Source of the DNA: Microgenomates group bacterium GW2011_GWC1_46_15
GTDB taxonomy: Bacteria > Patescibacteriota > Microgenomatia > UBA1400 > UBA12028
Direction of reading: 5' to 3'
Assembly: GCA_001002285.1 (NCBI GenBank)
Contig: LCLX01000005.1
Location: 1-50,493, forward strand
DNA length: 50,493 nucleotides
The notes beneath the pieces were generated by a model that worked only from the letters and a program-made list of their open reading frames with translations, did no database searches and was not told the origin of the DNA. Of the stretch, positions 19,727 through 29,386 are shown piece after piece (the stretch's first letter is position 1; every line of letters starts with the position of its first letter). The position numbers were made by a program, and so were the translations under genes.

Positions 19727-20505
19727 AAAAGCGAAACCTTTTGATTGGTGTAATGGTTGTAGCGGCAGTTGTACTCAGTGGGTGTGGGAAAAAAACAACA
19801 TCGCTTCAACCTACCCCAAAGCCAAAGTTAGTGCTTCCAAGTAATGTTATTCCTGTTTCTGAACGCCCTTTTGTGACGATTGCTCCAACCGCGGCGCGTG
19901 AAGTTGTTCTCACTATTGGAAGTCTCAAAAAATCAGCAGAATCTGTTGATTTCGAACTTCAGTACTCTGCGGGAGAAAAAGAAGAAGCGGCGATTGGATC
20001 GCTTGATTTGGCAAAAGGAAAAGATCGGTGGAGCAAAACAATTTTGCTGGGATCAAAGAGTGGCGGCGGAAAGATTACGTATCACGAAAATGTTACAGGC
20101 GGCACACTCGCGCTTACGTTCTACAACGAAAACTACAAAATCTCGAATGACTGGGCGTACATTGATAACCGCAAGCCAACTTCACTCTTTGCGTCCCGCG
20201 ACGGCAAGTTTAGCATTGAGACGGGGAAGTTGTTAAAGAGTATGCCGTATGTCATCGTGTACCAAAATCCAGGACTACCGGCTCCAACCACGGGAACTGT
20301 TGTCAGTGGGCCGTACTCTCTTTCGGGAACGAGTACCCTTCCAAGTGGAACAGGAACGGTAACAATGCGGACTTCCGAGGTCGGGCAAGCACAGATTTTA
20401 GGGTGGACTGGAAAGGAATGGAAAATGTTCCCGACCAAAGTTGACGGAAAAATGGCAACGGCGCAGGTTGATATGCTTCAAACATATGTTGCGGTAAGCA
20501 AATAA
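19723..20505 (+). CDS. Putative lipoprotein, function unknown
   Basis: Lipobox VVLSGCGKK; SD aaaggag. Confidence 0.7.
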   Translation: MKKRNLLIGVMVVAAVVLSGCGKKTTSLQPTPKPKLVLPSNVIPVSERPFVTIAPTAAREVVLTIGSLKKSAESVDFELQYSAGEKEEAAIGSLDLAKGKDRWSKTILLGSKSGGGKITYHENVTGGTLALTFYNENYKISNDWAYIDNRKPTSLFASRDGKFSIETGKLLKSMPYVIVYQNPGLPAPTTGTVVSGPYSLSGTSTLPSGTGTVTMRTSEVGQAQILGWTGKEWKMFPTKVDGKMATAQVDMLQTYVAVSK

Positions 20506-20599
20506 CCAGTTTTTAGTTTTCCACTGGGCTCTTTTTCTTTAGTTATATCCATATCTCACTACGTCATTTTTCCTTGGTGATTTTCGTGTTTTGTTTGTC

Positions 20600-20628
20600 T
20601 TGACACCAGGGATGAAAAGGTATTTACT
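20600..20628 (+). promoter_or_regulatory. Predicted promoter of the dcw cluster, TTGACA-17-TTTACT
   Basis: TTGACA at 20600-20605 and TTTACT at 20623-20628 upstream of mraZ. Confidence 0.5.
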
Positions 20629-20645
20629 TGAGGAAGTTAAAACAG

Positions 20646-20665
20646 TGGTAAAAAATGGTAAATAA
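20646..20665 (+). promoter_or_regulatory. Candidate MraZ operator: two 10-nt direct repeats
   Basis: TGGTAAAAAA TGGTAAATAA immediately upstream of mraZ; MraZ family regulators bind short direct repeats upstream of their own gene. Confidence 0.5.
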
Positions 20666-20674
20666 ACCTAGAAC

Positions 20675-21127
20675 ATGTACCTCGGCACATACTATCATAC
20701 GGTTGAGGAAAAAGGCAGAATCTCTCTGCCGGTCAAGTTTCGCACTCAACTGGGAAAGAAGCCGATTATGACAAGAGGACTTGATGGGTGTTTATTCATT
20801 TTTTCCCAAGCAGAATGGGTTGATTTTTCCCAGGGTATCGAAGAAACGACAATCACAAAAAAAACACACCGCGATTTTGCCCGCTTGATGGCCAACGAGG
20901 CAACAGAACTCGAGATTGACGCCCAGGGCCGCGCACTGGTTCCGGAGCACCTCCGCAAACTCGCCAAACTCAACAAAAACGTCGTGTTTGCGGGTTCCGT
21001 AAACCGCGTTGAACTCTGGGACCGTGCGGTGTACCACGAGTACGCCGAAGGTCTGGAGAAAAAAGCCGAAGATATTGCCGAGTCAATCGAACTTCCTGCC
21101 CGGAAGGTTGGAGCAGATGACAAGTGA
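20675..21127 (+). CDS. mraZ: Transcriptional regulator MraZ
   Basis: MYLGTYYHTVEEKGRISLPVKFR...LEIDAQGRALVPEHLRKLAKL. Confidence 0.95.
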   Translation: MYLGTYYHTVEEKGRISLPVKFRTQLGKKPIMTRGLDGCLFIFSQAEWVDFSQGIEETTITKKTHRDFARLMANEATELEIDAQGRALVPEHLRKLAKLNKNVVFAGSVNRVELWDRAVYHEYAEGLEKKAEDIAESIELPARKVGADDK

Positions 21128-22052
21128 ACATACACACATCCCCGTCCTCCTTAGCGAGGCGGTGGATGCGTTGGCAGTAAAACAGGGCGAGTGGTATATA
21201 GATGCGACATTTGGTCGGGGAGGACACACACAGCGCATCCTAGAACTCGGCGGAAAAGTGATTGGGATAGACCACGACGAGGAAGCGATTGAGACAGGAA
21301 AAAAAATGTTTGCAGAAGAAATAGCGAAAGGGAATCTTGTGTTAGTCCGCGAAAACTTTGACAAGCTTGGTGAGTTAGCAGACCTCAAAGACAAGGCAGT
21401 GTATGGCGTGTTGTTTGATTTTGGCATTAACAGCGTTCAGTTGGATACGCCGGAGCGCGGATTTAGTTTCCAGCACGATACCGCACTGGATATGCGTATG
21501 GATTCACGTTTAGGGGTGACAGCGAAGGATTTGGTAAACGCGCTAGGAAAGAAAGAATTATACGACTTGCTCACGACATACGCGCAAGAGTATCGCGCGC
21601 GGATTATTGTTGATGCCATTTTGCAGAGCCGAGCAAAACAGCCAATTGAAACAACACAAGAGTTGGCCAATCTTGTGGAGAAAGCGGTTGGTGGACGTGA
21701 AGAGGGTGGTCGCGGTCGTCTGCATCCGGCGACAAAAACATTTATGGCATTGCGTATGGTTGTAAACGATGAACTGGGGAATATCGAGCGGGCCCTGCCC
21801 CCCGCCCTCGATCTTCTCCAGCAGGGCGGTCGGATGGTAACGATCAGCTTCCAAGAAGGCGAAGACCGATTGGTAAAGCACACGATGCGCCAATGGGAAG
21901 CCGATGGAAAAGGTGAACAGCTCACAAAGAGACCAGTTACACCGTTGGGCGAAGAGTTGCAAAGAAACCCAAGAAGCAGGAGCGCGAAACTCCGGGTCTT
22001 CGCAAAAGGCATGAAAACAAAATCGAGTCTAGTAGTGGGAGGAACTCTGTGA
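21117..22052 (+). CDS. rsmH: 16S rRNA (cytosine1402-N4)-methyltransferase
   Basis: HIPVLLSEAVDAL...YIDATFGRGGHTQRIL...FDFGINSVQLD; follows mraZ. Confidence 0.95.
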   Translation: MTSEHTHIPVLLSEAVDALAVKQGEWYIDATFGRGGHTQRILELGGKVIGIDHDEEAIETGKKMFAEEIAKGNLVLVRENFDKLGELADLKDKAVYGVLFDFGINSVQLDTPERGFSFQHDTALDMRMDSRLGVTAKDLVNALGKKELYDLLTTYAQEYRARIIVDAILQSRAKQPIETTQELANLVEKAVGGREEGGRGRLHPATKTFMALRMVVNDELGNIERALPPALDLLQQGGRMVTISFQEGEDRLVKHTMRQWEADGKGEQLTKRPVTPLGEELQRNPRSRSAKLRVFAKGMKTKSSLVVGGTL

Positions 22053-22324
22053 AATCAATACTTTTTATTGGCCCACTCTTGTTTGTCACCCTTCTCATCG
22101 GGTTAAACGTTGCGTTTTCCGGCAACATGATCGGTAACGGCGAACGCCTCCATACACTCGAGAAAAATGTGCACGCGCTTCAACTCCAACAAAAAGAGTT
22201 GGCATCAACATTGGCCTCTTCTCAGTCACTTCAGCGCGTATACGATGAGGCATTAGCACAGGGCTACGTTCCAATTAGTCAAGTCGCATATCTTGATACC
22301 ACACGCACCGTCGCTTCACGCTAA
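22049..22324 (+). CDS. FtsL-like short division membrane protein
   Basis: GTG start overlapping rsmH; TM plus coiled coil between rsmH and ftsI. Confidence 0.6.
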   Translation: MKSILFIGPLLFVTLLIGLNVAFSGNMIGNGERLHTLEKNVHALQLQQKELASTLASSQSLQRVYDEALAQGYVPISQVAYLDTTRTVASR

Positions 22325-22338
22325 ACCAAAAACTGCGG

Positions 22339-22353
22339 TAGGATACATGCATG
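22339..22353 (+). promoter_or_regulatory. Predicted -10 TAGGAT (22339-22344) 12 nt upstream of ATG 22351; leaderless start
   Basis: TAGGATacatgcATG. Confidence 0.4.
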
Positions 22354-24135
22354 CCAAGAGCGTACGCACTTCATGAAGGTCCCGATCTTAACAGTCGTAT
22401 TCGTGTGGTCCGCGCATTTTTATTCATCTGTTTATTCGGCGTGCTCGCGCGTCTTTTTTACTGGCAAATCATGAAGGCCGATGATTTACGCAGTGCTGCC
22501 GAGTCACAGTACAGTTCGATTTACCGTACGACTGGTAGTCGTGGGAGTATTTTAACTGCGGATGGGTACGCGCTTGCCGCAAATCAAGATGTGTATACGC
22601 TATTTGCTCAGCCAAAACTGATTGAAAAAACGCCGGAAGAGATCGCGGATCAACTTGCACCGATGATTGCGCCGTTGGAGGAAACTGATAGCGCAACAGT
22701 TTCTGCTGATACGACTCCAATATTACCGGAAGATTTGCTTGTGCAGTGGAAGAAAACGATTATTGAAAAACTGCGTAACTCTGGTTTGAGTTGGGTATCA
22801 CTCAAGCGAAAAATTCCACGGAACGTCAAAGATCGCATGGTTGCGTTAAACATGAAAGGCATTGGTTTTGACCAGGAAGAGATGCGGTACTACCCGGAGG
22901 CTTCTATGGCCGCGCAGGTGCTTGGATTTGTCGGCAACGACGCGCGTGGGCAAGAACAAGGCTACTTTGGTATCGAAGGGTTGTTTGACCGTGAACTGCG
23001 CGGGCGGGCGGGTGTCGTAAAGCAGGAAAAAGATGCCGCCGGCCTTCCGATTGCAATCGGAGGGTACGATGCGATCAACGCGCAGGATGGGCGCGATTTG
23101 GTGCTCACGATCCGTAGAGATCTTCAGTTTATGTTAGAAGATCAGCTCAAAAAAGGCATGGTACGGTATGGAAGCAAAACGGCTGAAGCAGTTGTCATGG
23201 ATCCCAAAACTGGTGCGATTTTGGCGATGGCAGCATTTCCTACCTACGATCCTGCCAAGTTTTATCAATTCGACCCTCAGCTCTATAAAAATCCTATTGT
23301 AAACGACGTATATGAACCGGGTTCAACAATGAAGATTTTCACCATTTCCGCGGGCATTGATACCGGTGCAATTACGCCGGAAATGCAGTGCGATCAGTGC
23401 ACTGGTCCGCGTGTGATTTCCGGCTACACCATTAAAACGTGGAATAACGAGTACACACCCAACACAACAATGCTTGAAGGGCTTGTCCGTTCCGATAACA
23501 CCGCGATGATTTTTGCCGCAGAACGTATAGGTCTTGATACGTATGTGAAAGAACTCCGCAAGTTTGGATTTGGTGAAAAGACAAACATTGATTTGCAGGA
23601 AGAGGCTTTGCCGCCATTCCGCGACACATGGAAAGAGCTGGACATGGCAACCGCATCGTTTGGCCAGGGTATTGCCGTAACGGGGATTCAAATGCTCCGG
23701 GTGGCGCAGGCAATTGCCAATCGCGGAGTGATGATGCGTCCCATGATTGTACAGGCAGTGAAACAAGACGATCGTACAATCACGGTCCAGCCCAAAGAAT
23801 ACCGCCAAGTCATGAGTTTGGAAACCGCGCAGACTGTAACGGGGATGATGGAACAGTCCGCGTTGCATGGAGATGCGAAGTGGGCGATTCCGAAAGGATA
23901 CCGTATTGCCGGAAAAACAGGAACAGCGCAGGTCGCGGTCGCGGGCCACTACGACGCGGAAAAAACAGTCGCGAGTTTCATTGGTTTTGCTCCGGCCGAA
24001 GATCCAAAGTTTGTGATGCTCGTGAAGTTGCGCGAGCCCTCCAGTTCTCCATGGGGATCGGAAACCGCGGCGCCACTATGGTTTAGCATCGCGAGGCAGT
24101 TATTTTTGCGGATGAATATTGCGCCGAGCAGATAG
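22351..24135 (+). CDS. ftsI: Class B penicillin-binding protein / FtsI
   Basis: STMK in EPGSTMKIF, SDN in RSDNTAMIF, KTGTAQ. Confidence 0.93.
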   Translation: MPRAYALHEGPDLNSRIRVVRAFLFICLFGVLARLFYWQIMKADDLRSAAESQYSSIYRTTGSRGSILTADGYALAANQDVYTLFAQPKLIEKTPEEIADQLAPMIAPLEETDSATVSADTTPILPEDLLVQWKKTIIEKLRNSGLSWVSLKRKIPRNVKDRMVALNMKGIGFDQEEMRYYPEASMAAQVLGFVGNDARGQEQGYFGIEGLFDRELRGRAGVVKQEKDAAGLPIAIGGYDAINAQDGRDLVLTIRRDLQFMLEDQLKKGMVRYGSKTAEAVVMDPKTGAILAMAAFPTYDPAKFYQFDPQLYKNPIVNDVYEPGSTMKIFTISAGIDTGAITPEMQCDQCTGPRVISGYTIKTWNNEYTPNTTMLEGLVRSDNTAMIFAAERIGLDTYVKELRKFGFGEKTNIDLQEEALPPFRDTWKELDMATASFGQGIAVTGIQMLRVAQAIANRGVMMRPMIVQAVKQDDRTITVQPKEYRQVMSLETAQTVTGMMEQSALHGDAKWAIPKGYRIAGKTGTAQVAVAGHYDAEKTVASFIGFAPAEDPKFVMLVKLREPSSSPWGSETAAPLWFSIARQLFLRMNIAPSR

Positions 24136-24192
24136 AGTTGTAGTGACAGAGAGCAGTTTCCATTCCGTACGGTCATTGTTAGATTAGGACAT

Positions 24193-24207
24193 TACAATAA
24201 TGGAATG
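24193..24207 (+). promoter_or_regulatory. Predicted -10 TACAAT (24193-24198) 12 nt upstream of ATG 24205; leaderless start
   Basis: TACAATaatggaATG. Confidence 0.5.
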
Positions 24208-24432
24208 CAAACAACGCATATCGCACTTAAAACATGTGGAAATCTTTTGTATGAACTATCAAAAGGAAGCTTACTTACTGCAATCACAACTCCGATTATT
24301 TTACCAAAAACGTCTTGGAAACAGCTTGTAATATTGTATGTTGTTGGAGTTTTCTGTACGATACTATCTATTAAAACAAGGAAATCATATTATTCTACAA
24401 TAGAAGAAAGGAGTGTTCATGTCGGGAAATGA
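24205..24432 (+). CDS. Small hypothetical membrane protein
   Basis: 75 aa with one or two TM segments; promoter-like -10 positioned at start. Confidence 0.5.
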   Translation: MQTTHIALKTCGNLLYELSKGSLLTAITTPIILPKTSWKQLVILYVVGVFCTILSIKTRKSYYSTIEERSVHVGK

Positions 24433-24601
24433 CCTTTTTGTTTTAAGTCTTTTACTTTGTGCAGTACTTTTATTTCTTCTTACATTGTTTTCCATTATTG
24501 CCGATAAAGTTGAGTTAGATCGCAAGAAAATCCGTCTTTTGGAAGAGATAAAATCCGGCAAGAAAACATTGCGCCAACTTACACTTGCCGACCTAGAGTG
24601 A
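24419..24601 (+). CDS. Small hypothetical membrane protein
   Basis: SD gaaaggag; N-terminal TM then charged helix. Confidence 0.55.
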   Translation: MSGNDLFVLSLLLCAVLLFLLTLFSIIADKVELDRKKIRLLEEIKSGKKTLRQLTLADLE

Positions 24602-26149
24602 GTTTAGTTTGTTTGCCAACGTTTGTTGTTCTTCAGCAAGTGTGTTGTCGCGCTGAATCATCGCTTTTTCATTATCGTTGAACCATTGGTTTGCAGACAT
24701 TTTTGCATATATCGTTTGCGCAATATTTAGCCGCTCGTGCAGAATTGAAATCATGCGTTCATAATCCTGTTTGTGATCTTCATACTGTCCGCCGTAGCTC
24801 CGGGCGCGCTCCCAGCTTGGGAGAATTTCCTGGAGTCTGGTGATAAGCGTCTGCCAACTTTCAATATCTTCTTTTTTGTAGTTTGGTGGGACATATCCAG
24901 CAACGTGCTGGACAATGATTTGCGTGGGGCATCCACGAACTTCACCCAACACCGCCGCAATGCCGGTATCCTGATACTGTTTATCCAATAGGAATGCCTC
25001 CCATTGCGGAAACTGCGCATAGTTTTCCAGCAACTCTTCAGCAGTGTAGTATCCAAGCGTTGGCGCTTCACCGTACACAATGTTGGCATATCCCACTTGG
25101 TTGAGCGCTTTTCGCATGGTGTATCCGCTTTTTGTTGCTTCAAAAGACAAATCGTTATACTTGAGCATTGTTTTTGCCCGAAACGCCGCAGACTGCGCGA
25201 GCTTGTCGTTGTACTTCAGCGGCTTGACGTTGTGTGATGCGCGGATTTCATTGAGTCGGCGGAGATACTCTTGCGGATCAAGCGTGACGGTGTTCGCTTG
25301 TTCATTATCGTTTGACGGATCGTGCCATTGTGCTTCAAACGGCGTTTGTTCTTCAAGCGGGAGTACCTGGTGGATATCTTCGAGATTCACAAGGCCAAGC
25401 GTATGGCGGGAGTCAAGGCTTCCTTTTCTGTTATCACCCATCACAAATACTTTGCCGGTTGGAATTGAAAGTGCTATACAGTTCGGCAAAAATTCACCGC
25501 CAAATGTTGAACGGGCGGACGCGGTATATGGTTCGGGCAACCGTTCGCCATTGCGGAGGACAAAACCATCACGGATTTCAATCGTATCGCCAGGCAAACC
25601 AATGACGCGTTTTACAAATCCGGAGAGTAGTGATCCAGAAAGCGTTGCGGAGTTAGCACTACCATTAGTGCTGTCCGTGTTATTGTTATTTTCGCCATCG
25701 CCACCAGCAATAATTTTTTCTGTTGTATCGTTGATAAAACTCACAACATCGCCGTGCTTGAGCGTATACGACAAATAGTGTTTGCCAAAAAGAGTAAAAC
25801 CACCAGGGTAGGCTCGCATATTTGGCGCGGCAACGGTTTCCTGTTCTTTTTCTTTAGTTGTTTTGCTGGTGCCTTTTGGAAAAGTCGGGTACATGGACCC
25901 CGTTCCCGCAATGTACACGGGCGTGCGGGTAAGTCCCGCCTGCCAGACGAGGGAAGATGTGGCGCGAGCGACCGCCAAGCCAATGACCGCATCAGCAGCC
26001 AGCCAGAGTGGAAGAAGAAAAATGACAAGAACAATGCCGGCAAAAAAACGCTCGAGGTACCACAAAAATCCAAGCCGTTTCTTTTGAGGAACTCGAAGGA
26101 GAAGTTTGAGCAAGTAAAGTGGGTAAAACGCGAGCTTCACAAGGAACAT
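24593..26149 (-). CDS. Signal peptidase I (S26) fused to C-terminal CAP/SCP-like domain
   Basis: GTGSMYPTFPKG (catalytic Ser), VKRVIGLPGDTIEIRDG (Lys), VFVMGDNRKGSLDSRHTLG; then LRRLNEIRASHNVKPLKYNDKLAQSAAFRAKTML...QDTGIAAVLGE. Confidence 0.85.
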   Translation of the reverse strand: MFLVKLAFYPLYLLKLLLRVPQKKRLGFLWYLERFFAGIVLVIFLLPLWLAADAVIGLAVARATSSLVWQAGLTRTPVYIAGTGSMYPTFPKGTSKTTKEKEQETVAAPNMRAYPGGFTLFGKHYLSYTLKHGDVVSFINDTTEKIIAGGDGENNNNTDSTNGSANSATLSGSLLSGFVKRVIGLPGDTIEIRDGFVLRNGERLPEPYTASARSTFGGEFLPNCIALSIPTGKVFVMGDNRKGSLDSRHTLGLVNLEDIHQVLPLEEQTPFEAQWHDPSNDNEQANTVTLDPQEYLRRLNEIRASHNVKPLKYNDKLAQSAAFRAKTMLKYNDLSFEATKSGYTMRKALNQVGYANIVYGEAPTLGYYTAEELLENYAQFPQWEAFLLDKQYQDTGIAAVLGEVRGCPTQIIVQHVAGYVPPNYKKEDIESWQTLITRLQEILPSWERARSYGGQYEDHKQDYERMISILHERLNIAQTIYAKMSANQWFNDNEKAMIQRDNTLAEEQQTLANKLNSL

Positions 26150-26161
26150 AGATCTACGGTA
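26147..26161 (-). promoter_or_regulatory. Predicted -10 TACCGT (minus strand) 12 nt upstream of ATG 26149; leaderless start
   Basis: Minus strand TACCGTagatctATG. Confidence 0.35.
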
Positions 26162-26228
26162 CGGTTTGGAGGTGGGAAATGCAAATCCAGACGAAAGAAT
26201 GGTACAATGTTTTCCGCATTCATTCCAT

Positions 26229-27440
26229 ATGTTGAACATCTCCCTCATCAGCGCCACCCTCAAGTCACCCTTCCACTGGGTGAAGGGTTTGTCCGCTATG
26301 ATCTGGTATGGATTTCCCGCCCGCCGCCTCACGATTATTGGCGTGACCGGAACCGATGGAAAAACAACTACCGCAACAATGGTCTATCACGTTCTTAAGC
26401 ACGCCGGCAAAAAAGTTGCGCTCATTAGTACGGTGTCGGCATATATGGGTGACGAGGAAATTGATACGGGTTTTCATGTCACGACACCGGAACAGTTTCC
26501 ATTTCAGCGCCTTTTGCGCCGCATTGTAAACTCTGGGCATACTCACGTCGTACTCGAGGTAACGTCACACGGTATCGCCCAACACAGAATTTTTGGTATC
26601 CGTCCAACCATCGCTATTCTTACGAATATTACGCACGAACATCTTGATTATCACGGAAGCTATGCTGCGTACCTTAAGACAAAGGCGCGATTTTTATCAC
26701 GTGCAAAGACCGCAATTATCAACCATGATGATTCCTCGTTTGATGAGGTGAAAGCATATATTAAAAAACACTCTTGGAACACGCGCATAGTTCCGTATGC
26801 GTATCGTTTACTTGACGCCCAGTCAAAGCGTATTGTGCTTGACCGGTTTCCGGAGGGATACAACAGACAAAATGGTGCGGCGGTTATCACTGCGGCCGAG
26901 TACTTACACCTCCCGCTTGCTCAGACATTAGATGCGATAAAACGGTTTCCATCCGTACTTGGCCGGATGCAGGAAGTTCCAAACACCCGTGGTCTTACGC
27001 TCATTGTTGATTTTGCGCACACGCCAAATGCGCTGGAACACGCGCTAAAAGCATTGCGTGGCGGTGTGAAGTCGGGAAAAAAGTTGATTGCAGTGTGTGG
27101 TGCGGCAGGACTACGGGATGCAATGAAGCGCCCCATGATGGGAAAAATTGCAGCAGAGTTGGCCGACGAGATTGTATTCACTGCTGAAGATCCCCGTATA
27201 GAAGACGTGAACGTTATCATTCGCCAGATGAAAGAGGGTGTGCGTGAAAACCACGGACATGTCCATGAACTTGCTGATCGTCGGACCGCTATCCGGTTTG
27301 CGATTCAAACGCTCGCGCGGCCGGGAGATACGATTGGTATATTCGGAAAGGGGCATGAGACAAGCATGAATCTGGACGGGAAACACGAAGTTCCGTGGTC
27401 GGATGCTGAAGAGGCGCGATTAGCATTGGAAGGAATATGA
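26229..27440 (+). CDS. Mur ligase family protein (MurE-like) lacking a full N-terminal domain
   Basis: IGVTGTDGKTTTATMVYHVLKHAGK, ITHEHLDYHGSYAAYLKTKARFL, GKGHETS. Confidence 0.88.
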   Translation: MLNISLISATLKSPFHWVKGLSAMIWYGFPARRLTIIGVTGTDGKTTTATMVYHVLKHAGKKVALISTVSAYMGDEEIDTGFHVTTPEQFPFQRLLRRIVNSGHTHVVLEVTSHGIAQHRIFGIRPTIAILTNITHEHLDYHGSYAAYLKTKARFLSRAKTAIINHDDSSFDEVKAYIKKHSWNTRIVPYAYRLLDAQSKRIVLDRFPEGYNRQNGAAVITAAEYLHLPLAQTLDAIKRFPSVLGRMQEVPNTRGLTLIVDFAHTPNALEHALKALRGGVKSGKKLIAVCGAAGLRDAMKRPMMGKIAAELADEIVFTAEDPRIEDVNVIIRQMKEGVRENHGHVHELADRRTAIRFAIQTLARPGDTIGIFGKGHETSMNLDGKHEVPWSDAEEARLALEGI

Positions 27441-27622
27441 CAGAGCACGCTGATACAAAGTTTTCGGTGCGAGACTGGGTAAAGTATCAGGACGAGGTGT
27501 TTCAAATCGTTGATATTCAAAATTTTGGTCATGGAAATATGTATGTTCTTCATTCAAATACGGCATCTTGGACGGCAGTTGTTCCAGAACAAGACGGGAA
27601 TAAATATTTTAGAAAAATGTAA
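27437..27622 (+). CDS. Small hypothetical protein
   Basis: ATG overlaps end of the Mur ligase; SVRDWVKYQDEVFQIVDIQNFGHGNMYVL. Confidence 0.6.
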   Translation: MTEHADTKFSVRDWVKYQDEVFQIVDIQNFGHGNMYVLHSNTASWTAVVPEQDGNKYFRKM

Positions 27623-27637
27623 TGAGAAGTCATATCT

Positions 27638-28612
27638 ATGACGAAAAAAAACATTGTGGTTATTGGCGGCGGTACGGGAATTTCAAGCGTGGTGTCCGGG
27701 CTTAAAAATGAACCGGTTGAGTTAACCGCGCTTGTTTCTGTCGCGGACTCTGGTGGTTCAACGGGCCGCCTGCGCGACGAGTTTGGATTTCAGCCTGTCG
27801 GTGACTTGCGGCAGTCCTTAGCAGCGCTTGCAAAAGAAAAAAGTCAGGAATGGATCCGCAAACTCTTACTATACCGTTTTGAAAAGGGAACAGGGCTTAA
27901 TGGTCACAATCTTGGTAACCTTATTCTTACCGCCCTGCAAGATATGGCTGGTTCAACGACAAGTGCATTAGAAGTTGCGGAAAAAATCTTTCAACTCAAT
28001 GGGAAAATTTACCCTGTCACTTCGCAGAATGTTCAGCTCGTTGTGGAGTATGTTGATGGATCGGTTGTGGTTGGTGAGCATCGGTTGGATGACAACGGCG
28101 CGGGGAACAAAAAAATTAAACGGATCCGGTTGTCACCGCGCGCGAAGATTTATAAAAAGGCTGAACAATCAATTTTAAACGCTGATCTCATTGTGATTGG
28201 GCCCGGCGATTACTATGGAAGTATTCTGGCCGCGCTTTCTGTTAATGGAATAAAACGGTGTATGCACGCAACCTCTGCCAAAATTGTCTATGTTGTGAAC
28301 CTTATGACACGGTTTACGCAGACCTATGGAATGACCGCGCGTGATCATCAGCGAGGTATTGAAGAAGCCATTGGACGCACGTGCGATTTGACAATCGTGA
28401 ACTCCAAACCAATTCCTGCTGAAATTCTTGCGATGTATGTGCATGAGCAGGAGTATCCTATTGTGAACGATCTGGCTAAAGGAAAGTATATCTCTGCAGA
28501 TCTTCTTTCTTCTGTACGGTTTACAAAAGTATCTTCTGATCTTGCCCATCGTTCATATCTACGTCATGATGCGAAAAAACTTGCAAAAGTACTCATGCGC
28601 GTGGTGAAATAA
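27638..28612 (+). CDS. yvcK: YvcK/CofD-like protein (gluconeogenesis factor family)
   Basis: IVVIGGGTGISSVVSGLKN...ADSGGSTGRLRDEFGFQPVGDLRQSLAAL...GHNLGNLILTAL. Confidence 0.93.
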   Translation: MTKKNIVVIGGGTGISSVVSGLKNEPVELTALVSVADSGGSTGRLRDEFGFQPVGDLRQSLAALAKEKSQEWIRKLLLYRFEKGTGLNGHNLGNLILTALQDMAGSTTSALEVAEKIFQLNGKIYPVTSQNVQLVVEYVDGSVVVGEHRLDDNGAGNKKIKRIRLSPRAKIYKKAEQSILNADLIVIGPGDYYGSILAALSVNGIKRCMHATSAKIVYVVNLMTRFTQTYGMTARDHQRGIEEAIGRTCDLTIVNSKPIPAEILAMYVHEQEYPIVNDLAKGKYISADLLSSVRFTKVSSDLAHRSYLRHDAKKLAKVLMRVVK

Positions 28613-28619
28613 GGAGCGC

Positions 28620-29384
28620 ATGACTACACCACTTCCAACTTTTTCCACAGTCCAAGCCATTGTCCTCGCCGGTGGCCGTGGTACCCGCATGAAAGCGGTT
28701 GAAAAAAACAAGGTGATGTACGAAGTCGGCGGCAAGCCAATGATCTCGTACTCGGTTTCCGCGCTCAAAGAACTAGGAATAGAAAGACCGATTGTTGTGA
28801 TAGGGTTCTCTAAGGAGAGTATTCAGGAGTACCTCAAGGATACTGTTGAGTACGCAATTCAGGCTGAAGCCAAAGGAACCGCTGATGCTGTCCGTTCAGC
28901 TATGCCGCAGATCAAACCAGACACACAAAATGTTTTTGTACTCTACGGCGACCATACCACTTTTTACACCGCAAAAGTTCTTCGCCAATTATTCGATCAT
29001 CACATTGCCAGTGGGGCTGGTATGACATTAATTACCACGCACACCGAACCTGCCGGGTATGGCCGGGTTCTGCGCGATGCAAACGGCGCAATGATCGGCG
29101 TTGTAGAAGAAAAAGTTGCGACTGAGGAACAGAAAAAAATCCGTGAGATTAATACAGGTAACGCGGTATACACCGCGGAGTTTCTCAAGAAATATCTGTC
29201 AAAAATTGAGATGAACCCAGTTTCCGGCGAGTACTACTTCACCGATATTATCGAGCTTGGCTTCCGCGGGCACGAGAAAATCGAAACGTTTGTTGTTGAG
29301 GATGAACTTGTCGCGGTGGGTATTAACACACCAGATCAGCTCCAGAATGCCGAGCAGCTCATGAAAGGTGTGAAAAAGGGCTAG
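28620..29384 (+). CDS. NTP transferase / UDP-GlcNAc pyrophosphorylase-like (GlmU N-domain only)
   Basis: AIVLAGGRGTRMKAVEKNKVMYEVGGKPMI; QAEAKGTADAV; no C-terminal LbH domain. Confidence 0.85.
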   Translation: MTTPLPTFSTVQAIVLAGGRGTRMKAVEKNKVMYEVGGKPMISYSVSALKELGIERPIVVIGFSKESIQEYLKDTVEYAIQAEAKGTADAVRSAMPQIKPDTQNVFVLYGDHTTFYTAKVLRQLFDHHIASGAGMTLITTHTEPAGYGRVLRDANGAMIGVVEEKVATEEQKKIREINTGNAVYTAEFLKKYLSKIEMNPVSGEYYFTDIIELGFRGHEKIETFVVEDELVAVGINTPDQLQNAEQLMKGVKKG

Positions 29385-29386
29385 GT

